Positions 1-5,611 are shown, counted from the stretch's first letter. The stretch: DNA of 5,830 nt from Bacilli bacterium (GCA_024683115.1 JAIKYM010000086.1:1-5830); one strand, 5' to 3'. Notes: generated by a model not told the origin, from the letters alone. Numbers and translations are program-made.

Positions 1-117
1 TATAAACAAGGTGACTATTTAAAAGAATATGCATCTAAGTATTACCCTAATGCTATCATAAATGTTGATAAAGATTTATCGAATAGAGATAGATATTTAA
101 TAATTATTAATAAATAA
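1..117 (+). CDS. prmC: PrmC, release factor glutamine N5-methyltransferase (C-terminal end only)
   Basis: An open frame enters from the left edge and ends at TAA 115-117, giving the last 38 residues. They read GDYLKEYA, then YYPNA, KDLSNRDR and a hydrophobic YLIII end. This matches the C-terminus of HemK/PrmC methyltransferases, where a Q-G-x-x-L helix is followed by a (F/Y)P(N/D)A turn and a (K)DLxxRDR strand finishing in hydrophobic residues. PrmC methylates the glutamine of the GGQ motif in release factors RF1 and RF2 using S-adenosylmethionine. The catalytic NPPY motif lies upstream, outside the window. The next gene starts 8 nt after this stop, so the two are probably cotranscribed. The call rests on a short tail only; another Rossmann-type methyltransferase is possible but less likely given the RDR ending. 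Confidence 0.72.
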   Translation, partial: YKQGDYLKEYASKYYPNAIINVDKDLSNRDRYLIIINK

Positions 118-125
118 GAGGCTAT

Positions 126-812
126 ATGAAAAAGATATTATTATTACATGGGTGGAATTATACTAATTATACTAAGTTAACTAATTCTGATGATGCTTGG
201 GATAATAGAAAAGAATTTGTAGATCAATTATCTAAAAGTTTTGAAGTATACAAATTAAACTTTCCAGGATTTTGTGGTGAACCTGAACCAACTAAACCTT
301 GGCAACTAAAAGATTATGTTGATTATGTATTTGATTATTTAAGAAAGAATAAACTAGAAGTAGATTATATATTGGGATATTCATTTGGGGGAGCAGTAGC
401 TACTTTATACAATGTTATGAAAGATCCTAATCAAAAGATTATACTAATTAGTCCAGCTATAGCTAGAACTAATGTAGAACCTAGAACATCTGAGCCTAGT
501 AAGATTAGAATGTTCTTTAGAGACTTATACCTAAAGTATATTATTAAAAATAAGTATATGGTAAATGGTACTAAATTCTTGAATTCATCATATCAAAATA
601 TAGTTAGAATTGAACTTATCAAGGAATTAAATATGATGAATCCTGATCTATTAACAGTTATATATGGAGATAAAGATGAAATGGTTGATCCATATAAGGT
701 ATATGATAGATTAGATGATGAACATAAGAAGAAAGTAGTGTTCATTAAGGATGGAAAACATGACATAGCTAATACTCATACTAAAGAGTTAATATCAATA
801 ATTAGTAAATAA
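126..812 (+). CDS. Alpha/beta hydrolase (serine hydrolase fold), substrate unknown
   Basis: This 228-residue cytoplasmic protein has no signal peptide or membrane segment. The N-terminus is a beta strand running into LLLHGW (residues 5-10), the usual HG oxyanion-side motif of alpha/beta hydrolases. The nucleophile elbow is GYSFGG (84-89) with Ser86. The acid is most likely Asp184 in GDKDEMV (181-187), and the base His212 in DGKHDIAN, so a full Ser-Asp-His triad is present. Residues about 112-170 form a charged helical cap. About 230 residues is at the short end of the superfamily, typical of esterase or lysophospholipase-like members. A site AAGAGG (116-121), overlapping the prmC stop, precedes the ATG by only 4 nt, so translation may depend partly on coupling to prmC. 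The chemistry class is well supported; the substrate cannot be told from sequence. Confidence 0.85.
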   Translation: MKKILLLHGWNYTNYTKLTNSDDAWDNRKEFVDQLSKSFEVYKLNFPGFCGEPEPTKPWQLKDYVDYVFDYLRKNKLEVDYILGYSFGGAVATLYNVMKDPNQKIILISPAIARTNVEPRTSEPSKIRMFFRDLYLKYIIKNKYMVNGTKFLNSSYQNIVRIELIKELNMMNPDLLTVIYGDKDEMVDPYKVYDRLDDEHKKKVVFIKDGKHDIANTHTKELISIISK

Positions 813-834
813 GGTAAGAAATTGCCTTATTTTT
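809..834 (+). terminator. Intrinsic terminator of the prmC-hydrolase unit
   Basis: A 9-bp stem (809-817 with 822-830, one G-U pair) closes a GAAA tetraloop (818-821) and runs into a T-rich tail at 830-834. The hydrolase stop codon (810-812) lies inside the left arm. The T-rich tail leads directly into the murA promoter region. Confidence 0.8.
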
Positions 835-843
835 CTTTATATT

Positions 844-852
844 TGTTATAAT
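844..852 (+). promoter_or_regulatory. Extended -10 promoter of murA
   Basis: TGTTATAAT is a perfect extended -10 (TGN plus TATAAT). The best -35-like hexamer is TTGCCT (822-827), inside the terminator stem and with a long 19-nt spacer, so activity probably depends on the TG extension. The predicted start near 859 gives a leader of about 15 nt holding the ribosome site AAGGGTGAT (862-870). Confidence 0.72.
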
Positions 853-873
853 ATATATAACAAGGGTGATTTA

Positions 874-2127
874 ATGAAAAAATTAATAATTAAAGGATCC
901 AAAGAATTGTCAGGGGAAATACATATAGGAGGAGCTAAGAACTCGGTTGTAGCTCTTATACCTGCGTCATGCTTAACTAAAGGAAAGTGTGTAATACATA
1001 ATGTTCCTGATATATCAGATGTAGCAATGTTAATACAAATGATGGAATATTTAGGATCAAAGATTACTTATGAAAATGAAGTATTAACTATAGATAATCA
1101 AAATCTAAAGGAAAAACCAATTCCTACAGAGTTTTCTTCATGTTTAAGAGCTTCTTACTATTTTATGGGTTCATTAGGAGGACATTTTAAACATGCTGAA
1201 ATATCTTATCCAGGTGGTTGTACAATAGGTGCTAGACCTATTGATATCCATTTAGATTCGTTTAAAAAACTAGGATTTAAAGTTGTTGAAAAAGATGGTA
1301 CATATACAATGAATGCTATGAAATTAAAAGGAAGAGATATTTTCTTCGATTTCCCATCTGTTGGTGCAACTATTAATGTTATGATAGCAGCTGTTTTAGC
1401 TGAAGGAACAACAAAGATTATAAATGCAGCTAGAGAACCAGAAATTCAAAATGTAGCTGATTTCCTAATTAATATGGGAGCTAAGATTGAAGGTGCTGGT
1501 ACAGCTGAAATAGTTATAACTGGTGTTAAAGAATTACATGGTGCTGAAGTAGATGTAATTCCAGATAGAATTGAAGCTGGTACTTATATCATAATTGGTT
1601 CATTATTAGGTAAGAATTTAAAGATTTCAGGTATAAACAAAGATAATTTAATATCATTAACATCTAAATTAGAGGATGCTGGTGTTAAATTAAAATATAA
1701 CAAGGATAGCATATTAGTTAGTAAGGCTAGAAATTTAAAAGCAGTTAATGTTAAAACTACATTCTATCCTGGATTCCCAACAGACTTAGGACAACCTATG
1801 TCTACATTCTTAACTCAATGTAAGGGTGAGTCATTATTTGAAGAAACTATTTATGAAAATAGACTTAGACATATCCCATATTTAAATACAATGGGTGCTA
1901 GAATACAATCATGGGAAAAGAAAGCAGTTATTATTGGTTCTACTCCATTAAGAGGTAGAAAAGTTAAAGCTACAGACCTTAGAGCTAGTGCATCATTACT
2001 AGTTGCTGGTATGATTGCTACAGGTACTACTGAAGTTGATAATGTAGAACATATATTAAGAGGTTATGAGAATTTAGTAGATAAACTTAACAATGTAGGT
2101 GCTGATATTAAATTAATTGACGATTAA
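874..2127 (+). CDS. murA: UDP-N-acetylglucosamine 1-carboxyvinyltransferase (MurA, MurZ/MurAB type)
   Basis: MurA transfers enolpyruvate from phosphoenolpyruvate to the 3'-OH of UDP-GlcNAc, the first committed step of peptidoglycan synthesis, in the cytoplasm. The 417 residues match the family length of 415-435. Visible motifs are AKN with Lys22-Asn23, LRAS with Arg92, the active-site loop PGGCTIGARP with catalytic Cys116 and Arg121, IPDRIEAGT (229-237), PGFPTD with Asp304, ENR with Arg330, TDLRAS with Arg370 and RGYE with Arg396. All expected catalytic and substrate-binding positions are intact. Cys rather than Asp at position 116 predicts fosfomycin sensitivity. LRASYYFMG, SVGATIN and the VKTxxYPGFPTDLxQP stretch resemble the second Firmicute paralog, MurZ/MurAB, more than MurAA. 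The start is fixed by AAGGGTGAT at 862-870. There is no strong terminator before rpmE, so read-through is possible. Confidence 0.95.
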   Translation: MKKLIIKGSKELSGEIHIGGAKNSVVALIPASCLTKGKCVIHNVPDISDVAMLIQMMEYLGSKITYENEVLTIDNQNLKEKPIPTEFSSCLRASYYFMGSLGGHFKHAEISYPGGCTIGARPIDIHLDSFKKLGFKVVEKDGTYTMNAMKLKGRDIFFDFPSVGATINVMIAAVLAEGTTKIINAAREPEIQNVADFLINMGAKIEGAGTAEIVITGVKELHGAEVDVIPDRIEAGTYIIIGSLLGKNLKISGINKDNLISLTSKLEDAGVKLKYNKDSILVSKARNLKAVNVKTTFYPGFPTDLGQPMSTFLTQCKGESLFEETIYENRLRHIPYLNTMGARIQSWEKKAVIIGSTPLRGRKVKATDLRASASLLVAGMIATGTTEVDNVEHILRGYENLVDKLNNVGADIKLIDD

Positions 2128-2129
2128 AC

Positions 2130-2158
2130 TTGATTTTAGTAATAATAAATGATATATT
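2130..2158 (+). promoter_or_regulatory. Promoter of rpmE
   Basis: TTGATT (2130-2135, 4 of 6 matches to the -35 consensus) and TATATT (2153-2158, 5 of 6) are separated by exactly 17 nt. The predicted start near 2165 gives a leader of about 49 nt. This would allow L31 synthesis independent of murA. The -35 begins 3 nt after the murA stop. Confidence 0.55.
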
Positions 2159-2174
2159 AATCAAGTAATTATTT

Positions 2175-2196
2175 CTAAGGCATGAATTTGTCTTGG
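2175..2196 (+). promoter_or_regulatory. Leader hairpin just before the rpmE ribosome site (possible L31 autoregulatory leader)
   Basis: A 7-bp RNA stem (2175-2181 with 2190-2196, including two G-U pairs) closes an 8-nt loop. It ends 3 nt before the AAGGAG ribosome site at 2200-2205. Ribosomal protein genes are often controlled by leader RNAs that bind the protein they encode, and L31 leaders have been proposed in several phyla. Only position and foldability are seen here; I cannot match it to a known consensus. Confidence 0.3.
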
Positions 2197-2213
2197 CGGA
2201 AGGAGAGTAATTT

Positions 2214-2417
2214 ATGAAGAAAAATTTACATCCAGAAACAGTAGAATGTACTTTTAAATGTGCATGTGGAGCTACTTTTAAAGCTATGAGCAATAAGCCA
2301 GAACAAAATATTGAAGTTTGTTCAGAATGTCATCCATTCTATACTGGTGCTCAAGGAAAGAAGAAAAAAACTGGTAGTATTGAAAAATTCAATAAAAAAT
2401 ATCAAATTGCTGAATAA
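2214..2417 (+). CDS. rpmE: 50S ribosomal protein L31, zinc-binding form
   Basis: L31 sits on the central protuberance of the large subunit and helps bridge to the small subunit. The 67 residues fit the family (about 66 in Bacillus). The start MKKNLHPE matches the usual IHP beginning. The zinc ligands of the C+ form are present: Cys16 and Cys18 (KCACG), Cys36 and Cys39 (CSECHPFYTG). The tail FNKKY (59-63) is the family's C-terminal signature. An additional Cys12 is not a usual ligand. A strong ribosome site AAGGAG (2200-2205) lies 8 nt before the ATG, and tandem TAA stops end the gene. C+ L31 is normally made in zinc-replete cells; no C- paralog lies in this window. Position after murA matches the Bacillus murAB-rho-rpmE region without rho. 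Confidence 0.96.
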   Translation: MKKNLHPETVECTFKCACGATFKAMSNKPEQNIEVCSECHPFYTGAQGKKKKTGSIEKFNKKYQIAE

Positions 2418-2418
2418 T

Positions 2419-2445
2419 AAAAAGACCTTATTTAAGGTCTTTTTT
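2419..2445. terminator. Bidirectional intrinsic terminator between rpmE and the surface protein gene
   Basis: An 11-bp perfect stem (2419-2429 with 2434-2444) closes a 4-nt loop. A-run and T-run flanks give a U-tract in either direction. It begins 2 nt after the rpmE TAA at 2415-2417 and ends 8 nt from the stop of the minus-strand gene at 2453, so it serves both convergent genes. Confidence 0.9.
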
Positions 2446-2452
2446 ATTTGTC

Positions 2453-3694
2453 TTATTCAGTTACTTTAGCATCAACAGTTTTAATACATGATCCGCCAGT
2501 CATTGAATAACCATCGTCACAATATTTTTCTTTATCAACTTTCTTTAAACATTTTCCACCATCATGAATACCAAATTTACTAGATAATTGGTCTGAATCA
2601 TAGTATTGGTAATCTGATGAACAAACTGTTTCATATTTACCAGCAGCCGTTCCAGCATAACATGCGTTTAGTTGTGAAACCCAAACAGTATTATGATAAA
2701 TATCTTTTGCATTATCACAATCAGTTTTATTAGTATATGCACTCCATTTATAATATGCACATGAACCATATGAATTTCCAACCATATAATAGTCGCCTTT
2801 TCCAGTCCATGTATGACCCTTACCGTCTATTGCTATTGTATATTCTATACATTGTCTAGTCCCAGTATTAACATCGCTTGTATTTATACATAGATTTCCA
2901 TCACCCTTTGTGTTAGAAGGACATTTTCCATGTACTGTACCTTCAATTTCACATTTAGTTCCATTTAATGTTCCTTGTTCACATGAGTATTTCTTTTCTT
3001 CTTTTTTATCCCATGCAGCATATAGAGTTAGATTATCACAAATTAATTTAGCTCCTTCAAGTATAGCTTTACCATTTTTATCTTCCCAAGTTCTGAATGT
3101 ATATCCATCTTTTGTAGGATTCTTAGGAAATTGTTTAATAGTCGCACTATTATCAGTACATGTAACTGTTAAAGCACTAACTTTTGATCCACCTTTTGAA
3201 TCAAATGTAACTTTCATTGTTTTAGTTTCTGGTGTTACTTCAGTCCACTTGGCATATAAAGTAGTGTCTTCAGTAAACTTGTAATCGTTTGTTACTTGAG
3301 TTGTCTTATCTTCTAAATACCAACCTTCAAATATATAACCCTCTTTAGTTGTTACAGGTAATGTTGCAGATTCTCCTTCAAGAACTTCCATAGAATCTAC
3401 TTCATCTCCACCATCTGTTGAGAATGTGATTTTAACATTCTTTGTTTGTACAGCTACAGTTGTTGTAGTAGTTGTATCTCCCTTGTTATCATCTTTCTTT
3501 GTAACTAGTATTACAATAATTACTCCTACAACAATTAATAGACAAACTAATAATATAATTACTAAATTAGGTCCTTTGTTAGGTGCAGCAGCAGGTGTAG
3601 TTTCAACTGGTGCAGTAGGTGCACCTTTTTCAGTTGCCGGAGTATCAGTTGCTGTTGCTTCACTTGATACTTCTGTTTTTACTTCTTCTTCCAT
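2453..3694 (-). CDS. Membrane-anchored surface protein with two InlB B-repeats and a cysteine-rich outer domain
   Basis: This 413-residue protein has an acidic then Ala/Thr/Pro-rich N-terminal tail (1-41), one strong membrane helix (about 43-64) followed by KK, and a Thr-rich linker (74-80), suggesting a type II anchor with the C-terminus outside. Two InlB B-repeat/Listeria-Bacteroides repeat domains (beta-grasp-like) follow: about 86-150 (ending EGYIFEGWYLED to LYAKW) and about 159-228 (DGYTFRTWED to LYAAW). From 236 on it is rich in Tyr, Gly and Cys, with 12 cysteines (238 to 403), an even number fitting disulfides. The CxxG(Y/L)xxxGxxC unit occurs at 238-248 and 392-403. No LPxTG sorting signal or cleavable signal peptide is seen. 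Such repeats occur in adhesins and other surface proteins of gut Firmicutes; the ligand is unknown. A ribosome site AAGGA lies 10 nt before the ATG. Confidence 0.8.
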   Translation of the reverse strand: MEEEVKTEVSSEATATDTPATEKGAPTAPVETTPAAAPNKGPNLVIILLVCLLIVVGVIIVILVTKKDDNKGDTTTTTTVAVQTKNVKITFSTDGGDEVDSMEVLEGESATLPVTTKEGYIFEGWYLEDKTTQVTNDYKFTEDTTLYAKWTEVTPETKTMKVTFDSKGGSKVSALTVTCTDNSATIKQFPKNPTKDGYTFRTWEDKNGKAILEGAKLICDNLTLYAAWDKKEEKKYSCEQGTLNGTKCEIEGTVHGKCPSNTKGDGNLCINTSDVNTGTRQCIEYTIAIDGKGHTWTGKGDYYMVGNSYGSCAYYKWSAYTNKTDCDNAKDIYHNTVWVSQLNACYAGTAAGKYETVCSSDYQYYDSDQLSSKFGIHDGGKCLKKVDKEKYCDDGYSMTGGSCIKTVDAKVTE

Positions 3695-3750
3695 TTTACT
3701 CTTTTCCTTACCATATACTTCATAATAAACCTATTCTTTATTACTCTTTA

Positions 3751-3779
3751 ATTATAAAACAGTAATATATATATTTAAA
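3751..3779 (-). promoter_or_regulatory. Promoter of the surface protein gene
   Basis: On the minus strand, a perfect TATAAT (3756-3751) is preceded at 17 nt by TTTAAA (3779-3774), a 4-of-6 match to the -35. The predicted start near 3744 gives a leader of about 50 nt. It is divergent from the ATP-grasp operon promoter 70 bp away. Confidence 0.5.
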
Positions 3780-3787
3780 TATCTTAA

Positions 3788-3808
3788 GAGAAATTTAATG
3801 TTTTTCTC
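3788..3808. repeat. Inverted repeat between two divergent promoters
   Basis: GAGAAA (3788-3793) and TTTCTC (3803-3808) form a perfect 6-bp inverted repeat with a 9-nt spacer. It lies upstream of the -35 region of both divergent promoters, where a shared operator could sit. Its A+T content makes chance occurrence plausible. Confidence 0.3.
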
Positions 3809-3825
3809 ATATTTTTCACGATTAA

Positions 3826-3834
3826 TGGTATAAT
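3826..3834 (+). promoter_or_regulatory. Extended -10 promoter of the ATP-grasp/rpiB/DUF1146 operon
   Basis: TGGTATAAT is a perfect extended -10 element. No good -35 is seen at 16-18 nt. The predicted start near 3841 leaves only about 4 nt before the ATG at 3845 but about 13 nt before the ATG at 3854, which favours the latter as the true start. Confidence 0.68.
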
Positions 3835-3853
3835 AATACTAGAGATGGTTTAT

Positions 3854-4846
3854 ATGGGTAAAATAAGTTACATATTTCAAAGAATTATTCATTTAAACTA
3901 CGGTAATATGTTTAAGACAATGACTCTTGTTCATAATATCAATCATAAGAACAGAATTGGAATATTCTTTGACTGGGTTCATTGTGCTCGTAAATATGGG
4001 GCAGGATATGTTGATTACTATCAATTTAGAATGTTTGATATGAATGAGGATGAAAGAAAAACTATTATTACACGTGGTGTTAACAATGAAATAGTGAAAA
4101 AGATGAATGATCAATCTAAAATCAATATCTTTGAAGACAAAGCTTTATTTAATAAGTTATTTGATAAATACCTTAATAGAGAATGGATTTATCTTAAAGA
4201 TGCCACTGTAGATGATTTTAAAACTTATTTAAAGGGTAAAAAAGAAATTGTAGTAAAACCCTTAGACTTATCATGTGGTAAGGGCGTAGATAAGCTTAAA
4301 GTACCTAAAGACATAGATAAGTTATACAATGACTTATTAGCATCTGGACAAGTACTAGTTGAAGACGTAGCAGAACAACATCATTTATTAAATGAATTAT
4401 ATCCACATGCTGTTAATACATTAAGAATAGTTACATTAAATAAGAAAGTAGTTACTGCTTATTTAAGAATAGGTAACCATGGAAATGTTGTAGATAACTT
4501 TAACCATGGAGGTATGGTAACTGCAATAGATGTAGATACAGGTAAGATTAATTTCCCTGCCATCGATAAAGATACGAATGTATTTGAAGAACATCCAGAA
4601 ACGAAGAAAAAAATAATAGGAATAGAAATTCCTATGTGGGACAAAGTTAAAAAGTTATGTATTGATGCTTGTGAAGTTGTACCAGAAGTTGGATATATCG
4701 CATGGGATGTTTGTTTAGGAGAGAGTAAGCCATGTCTTATTGAGGGAAATGATTTCCCCGGACATGATTTATATGAATTACCAGTTCATAAGAAAGATAA
4801 ATATGGTATGTTACCAAGATTTAAAGAAGCAATGAAGGAGGAATAA
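3854..4846 (+). CDS. Sugar-transfer-associated ATP-grasp family protein
   Basis: This is a 330-residue soluble protein from the ATG at 3854 (residues MGKISYIF); an in-frame ATG at 3845 would add three residues but leave almost no leader after the predicted transcript start. The N-terminal part (1-110) is basic and aromatic. The ATP-grasp core follows: VVKP with Lys135, a glycine-rich loop CGKG (141-144), the hinge VED (169-171), NTLRI with Asn188 and Arg191, VDNF plus GG (213-220), a TGKI stretch, WDV with Asp285 and EGN with Glu297 and Asn299, the expected nucleotide and metal ligands. The pattern matches the ATPgrasp_ST family, found mainly in polysaccharide and capsule loci, whose members presumably form acyl-phosphate intermediates for ligation. 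The acceptor is unknown. No glycosyltransferase gene is adjacent. Its last codons carry the ribosome site of rpiB, 2 nt downstream. Confidence 0.85.
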   Translation: MGKISYIFQRIIHLNYGNMFKTMTLVHNINHKNRIGIFFDWVHCARKYGAGYVDYYQFRMFDMNEDERKTIITRGVNNEIVKKMNDQSKINIFEDKALFNKLFDKYLNREWIYLKDATVDDFKTYLKGKKEIVVKPLDLSCGKGVDKLKVPKDIDKLYNDLLASGQVLVEDVAEQHHLLNELYPHAVNTLRIVTLNKKVVTAYLRIGNHGNVVDNFNHGGMVTAIDVDTGKINFPAIDKDTNVFEEHPETKKKIIGIEIPMWDKVKKLCIDACEVVPEVGYIAWDVCLGESKPCLIEGNDFPGHDLYELPVHKKDKYGMLPRFKEAMKEE

Positions 4847-4848
4847 AT

Positions 4849-5295
4849 ATGAAAATAGGAATAGCAACTGACCACAATGGTGTTAACGAAAAGAAAATAC
4901 TAATCGAATATTTAACTAAAAAAGGATACGAAATGGTAGATTATTCACCTAAAAATGATCCTGCTGATGATTATCCTAAGTTTGCACATAAAGTTTGTAA
5001 GGCAATTCAAAAACATGAAGTTGACCTTGGTATCTTAATGTGTGGTACTGGTATAGGTATGGCTATAGCAGCAAATAAACATAAAGGAATTAGATGTGCT
5101 TTAGCATCTTCAGTTGAAGAAGCTAAACAAGGTCGTGGACATATAAATGCTCAAATCTTATCTATGTCACATAAAGAAGATATAGACTTACTTAGAGCTA
5201 TGGCTTTAGCATTTATTGAAGAATCATTCTATGGTGATGAAAGACACGTTAGAAGAATTCAAGAAATAGACGACTATTACGAAGATGAACGTTAA
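4849..5295 (+). CDS. rpiB: RpiB/LacA/LacB-family sugar-phosphate isomerase (likely ribose-5-phosphate isomerase B)
   Basis: RpiB interconverts ribose 5-phosphate and ribulose 5-phosphate in the pentose phosphate pathway. The 148 residues match the family. Visible features are the start MKIGIATDHNG with Asp8 and His9, DYPKFA (41-46), the catalytic loop MCGTGIGM with base Cys65 and Thr67, AANKHKGIR (74-82), His98, and phosphate-binding RHVRR with Arg132 and Arg136. The oddity is at 98-102: HINAQ replaces the usual HNxAN, losing two conserved asparagines, the first of them next to the catalytic histidine. The enzyme may thus act on another sugar phosphate (LacAB- or allose-like) or with altered kinetics. 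A consensus ribosome site AAGGAGG (4835-4841), inside the end of the previous gene, lies 7 nt before the ATG. Without other lac or allose genes here, RpiB is the simplest name. Confidence 0.88.
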   Translation: MKIGIATDHNGVNEKKILIEYLTKKGYEMVDYSPKNDPADDYPKFAHKVCKAIQKHEVDLGILMCGTGIGMAIAANKHKGIRCALASSVEEAKQGRGHINAQILSMSHKEDIDLLRAMALAFIEESFYGDERHVRRIQEIDDYYEDER

Positions 5296-5482
5296 GATTC
5301 TAGTATATGGAATAATGTTATTAGTATCAGTCTTTGCTGTATCTGGTATAAATATAAATGGTATATTTAAAACTAACCATATCTGGGAAGCAAGAGTTTT
5401 TACAGCATTAATAATCTTGGGACTTACTTATTTATCTGGTTCCTTAATAATGGAACTAGTAAATGTGTTCACAAATATATAA
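5285..5482 (+). CDS. DUF1146 (YwzB-like) small membrane protein
   Basis: This 65-residue protein has two predicted membrane helices (about 5-24 and 38-60) joined by a short polar loop with HIWEAR (32-37). Two helices, about 65-80 residues and a conserved (Q/E)AR before the second helix fit the DUF1146/YwzB family of Firmicutes, whose function is unknown; in Bacillus the gene lies near atpC and murAA. The ATG at 5285 overlaps the rpiB end by 11 nt and has only a weak GAAG just before it, so it is probably made by termination-reinitiation after rpiB. It is the last gene of the operon, directly before a terminator. Confidence 0.72.
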   Translation: MNVKILVYGIMLLVSVFAVSGININGIFKTNHIWEARVFTALIILGLTYLSGSLIMELVNVFTNI

Positions 5483-5502
5483 AAGGCTAATGCCTTTTTT
5501 TA
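5481..5502 (+). terminator. Intrinsic terminator of the ATP-grasp/rpiB/DUF1146 operon
   Basis: A 7-bp stem AAAAGGC/GCCTTTT (5481-5487 with 5492-5498), with loop TAAT, runs into a T-tract through 5501. The stem starts inside the TAA stop (5480-5482) of the DUF1146 gene. Confidence 0.85.
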
Positions 5503-5507
5503 TTTTC

Positions 5508-5606
5508 AAACAAAAAGAAAGGCGCCCCCTGAGGCACCTTCCAAAGAATAAAAAGGGGTTGGCTAGTGTGATACTAGCACCAATTCGCCTGTAAGTGAAT
5601 TGGTAC
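5508..5606 (-). ncRNA. Candidate small non-coding RNA, about 95 nt, family not recognised
   Basis: Read on the minus strand, a strong promoter is followed by three hairpins. Hairpin 1 is an 8-bp perfect stem (5604-5597 with 5586-5579) with a 10-nt loop. Hairpin 2, directly adjacent, is a 6-bp perfect stem (5578-5573 with 5567-5562) with loop AUCAC. A 19-nt unpaired C- and U-rich linker (5561-5543) containing CAACCCCUUUUU follows, then a strong terminator hairpin. The strand is set by two wobbles: U5605-G5578 extending hairpin 1 and U5536-G5523 in the terminator pair as G-U in minus-strand RNA but would be A-C mismatches in plus-strand RNA. The transcript has no AUG. The exposed CCCC motif resembles the C-rich seed of Firmicute sRNAs such as RsaE/RoxS that pair with ribosome sites; that role is inference. 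It does not match SRP RNA, 6S, tmRNA or a riboswitch I know. Confidence 0.62.
5512..5542 (-). terminator. Intrinsic terminator of the minus-strand small RNA
   Basis: On the minus strand an 8-bp G+C-rich stem (5540-5533 with 5526-5519, one G-U pair), extendable to 10 bp, closes a 6-nt loop (UCAGGG). It is followed by UUUUUGUUUG (5516-5507). This is the most G+C-rich stretch of the window. On the plus strand the tail is A-rich, so it would not terminate there. Confidence 0.8.
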
Positions 5607-5611
5607 TATGT

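Noticed and set aside
2128..2173. Intrinsic terminator for murA
   Set aside because: The only inverted repeat has a 23-nt loop, a weak A+T-rich stem and no continuous T-tract; it fits better as promoter context.
2108..2293. Minus-strand frame spanning the murA-rpmE junction
   Set aside because: It overlaps the rpmE promoter, leader and coding region and has no recognisable motif.
3679..3723. A 14-codon minus-strand frame (MKYMVRKRVKWKKK) overlapping the start of the surface protein gene, a possible leader peptide
   Set aside because: Its ribosome site is weak and such short frames are frequent by chance; no supporting structure such as an attenuator is seen.
2910..3725. Long plus-strand open frames opposite the surface protein gene
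   Set aside because: They are antisense shadows with no ribosome sites and low-complexity Val/Ser/Thr-rich translations, while the minus-strand frame has clear domains.
3893..4644. Minus-strand open frames opposite the ATP-grasp gene
   Set aside because: They lie wholly within a gene with intact ATP-grasp motifs and have no start signals.
5519..5604. A plus-strand riboswitch or attenuator controlling recG
   Set aside because: Two stem positions would be A-C mismatches on the plus strand, the terminator tail is A-rich on that strand, and the structures lie about 180 bp upstream of the recG start, before its own promoter.
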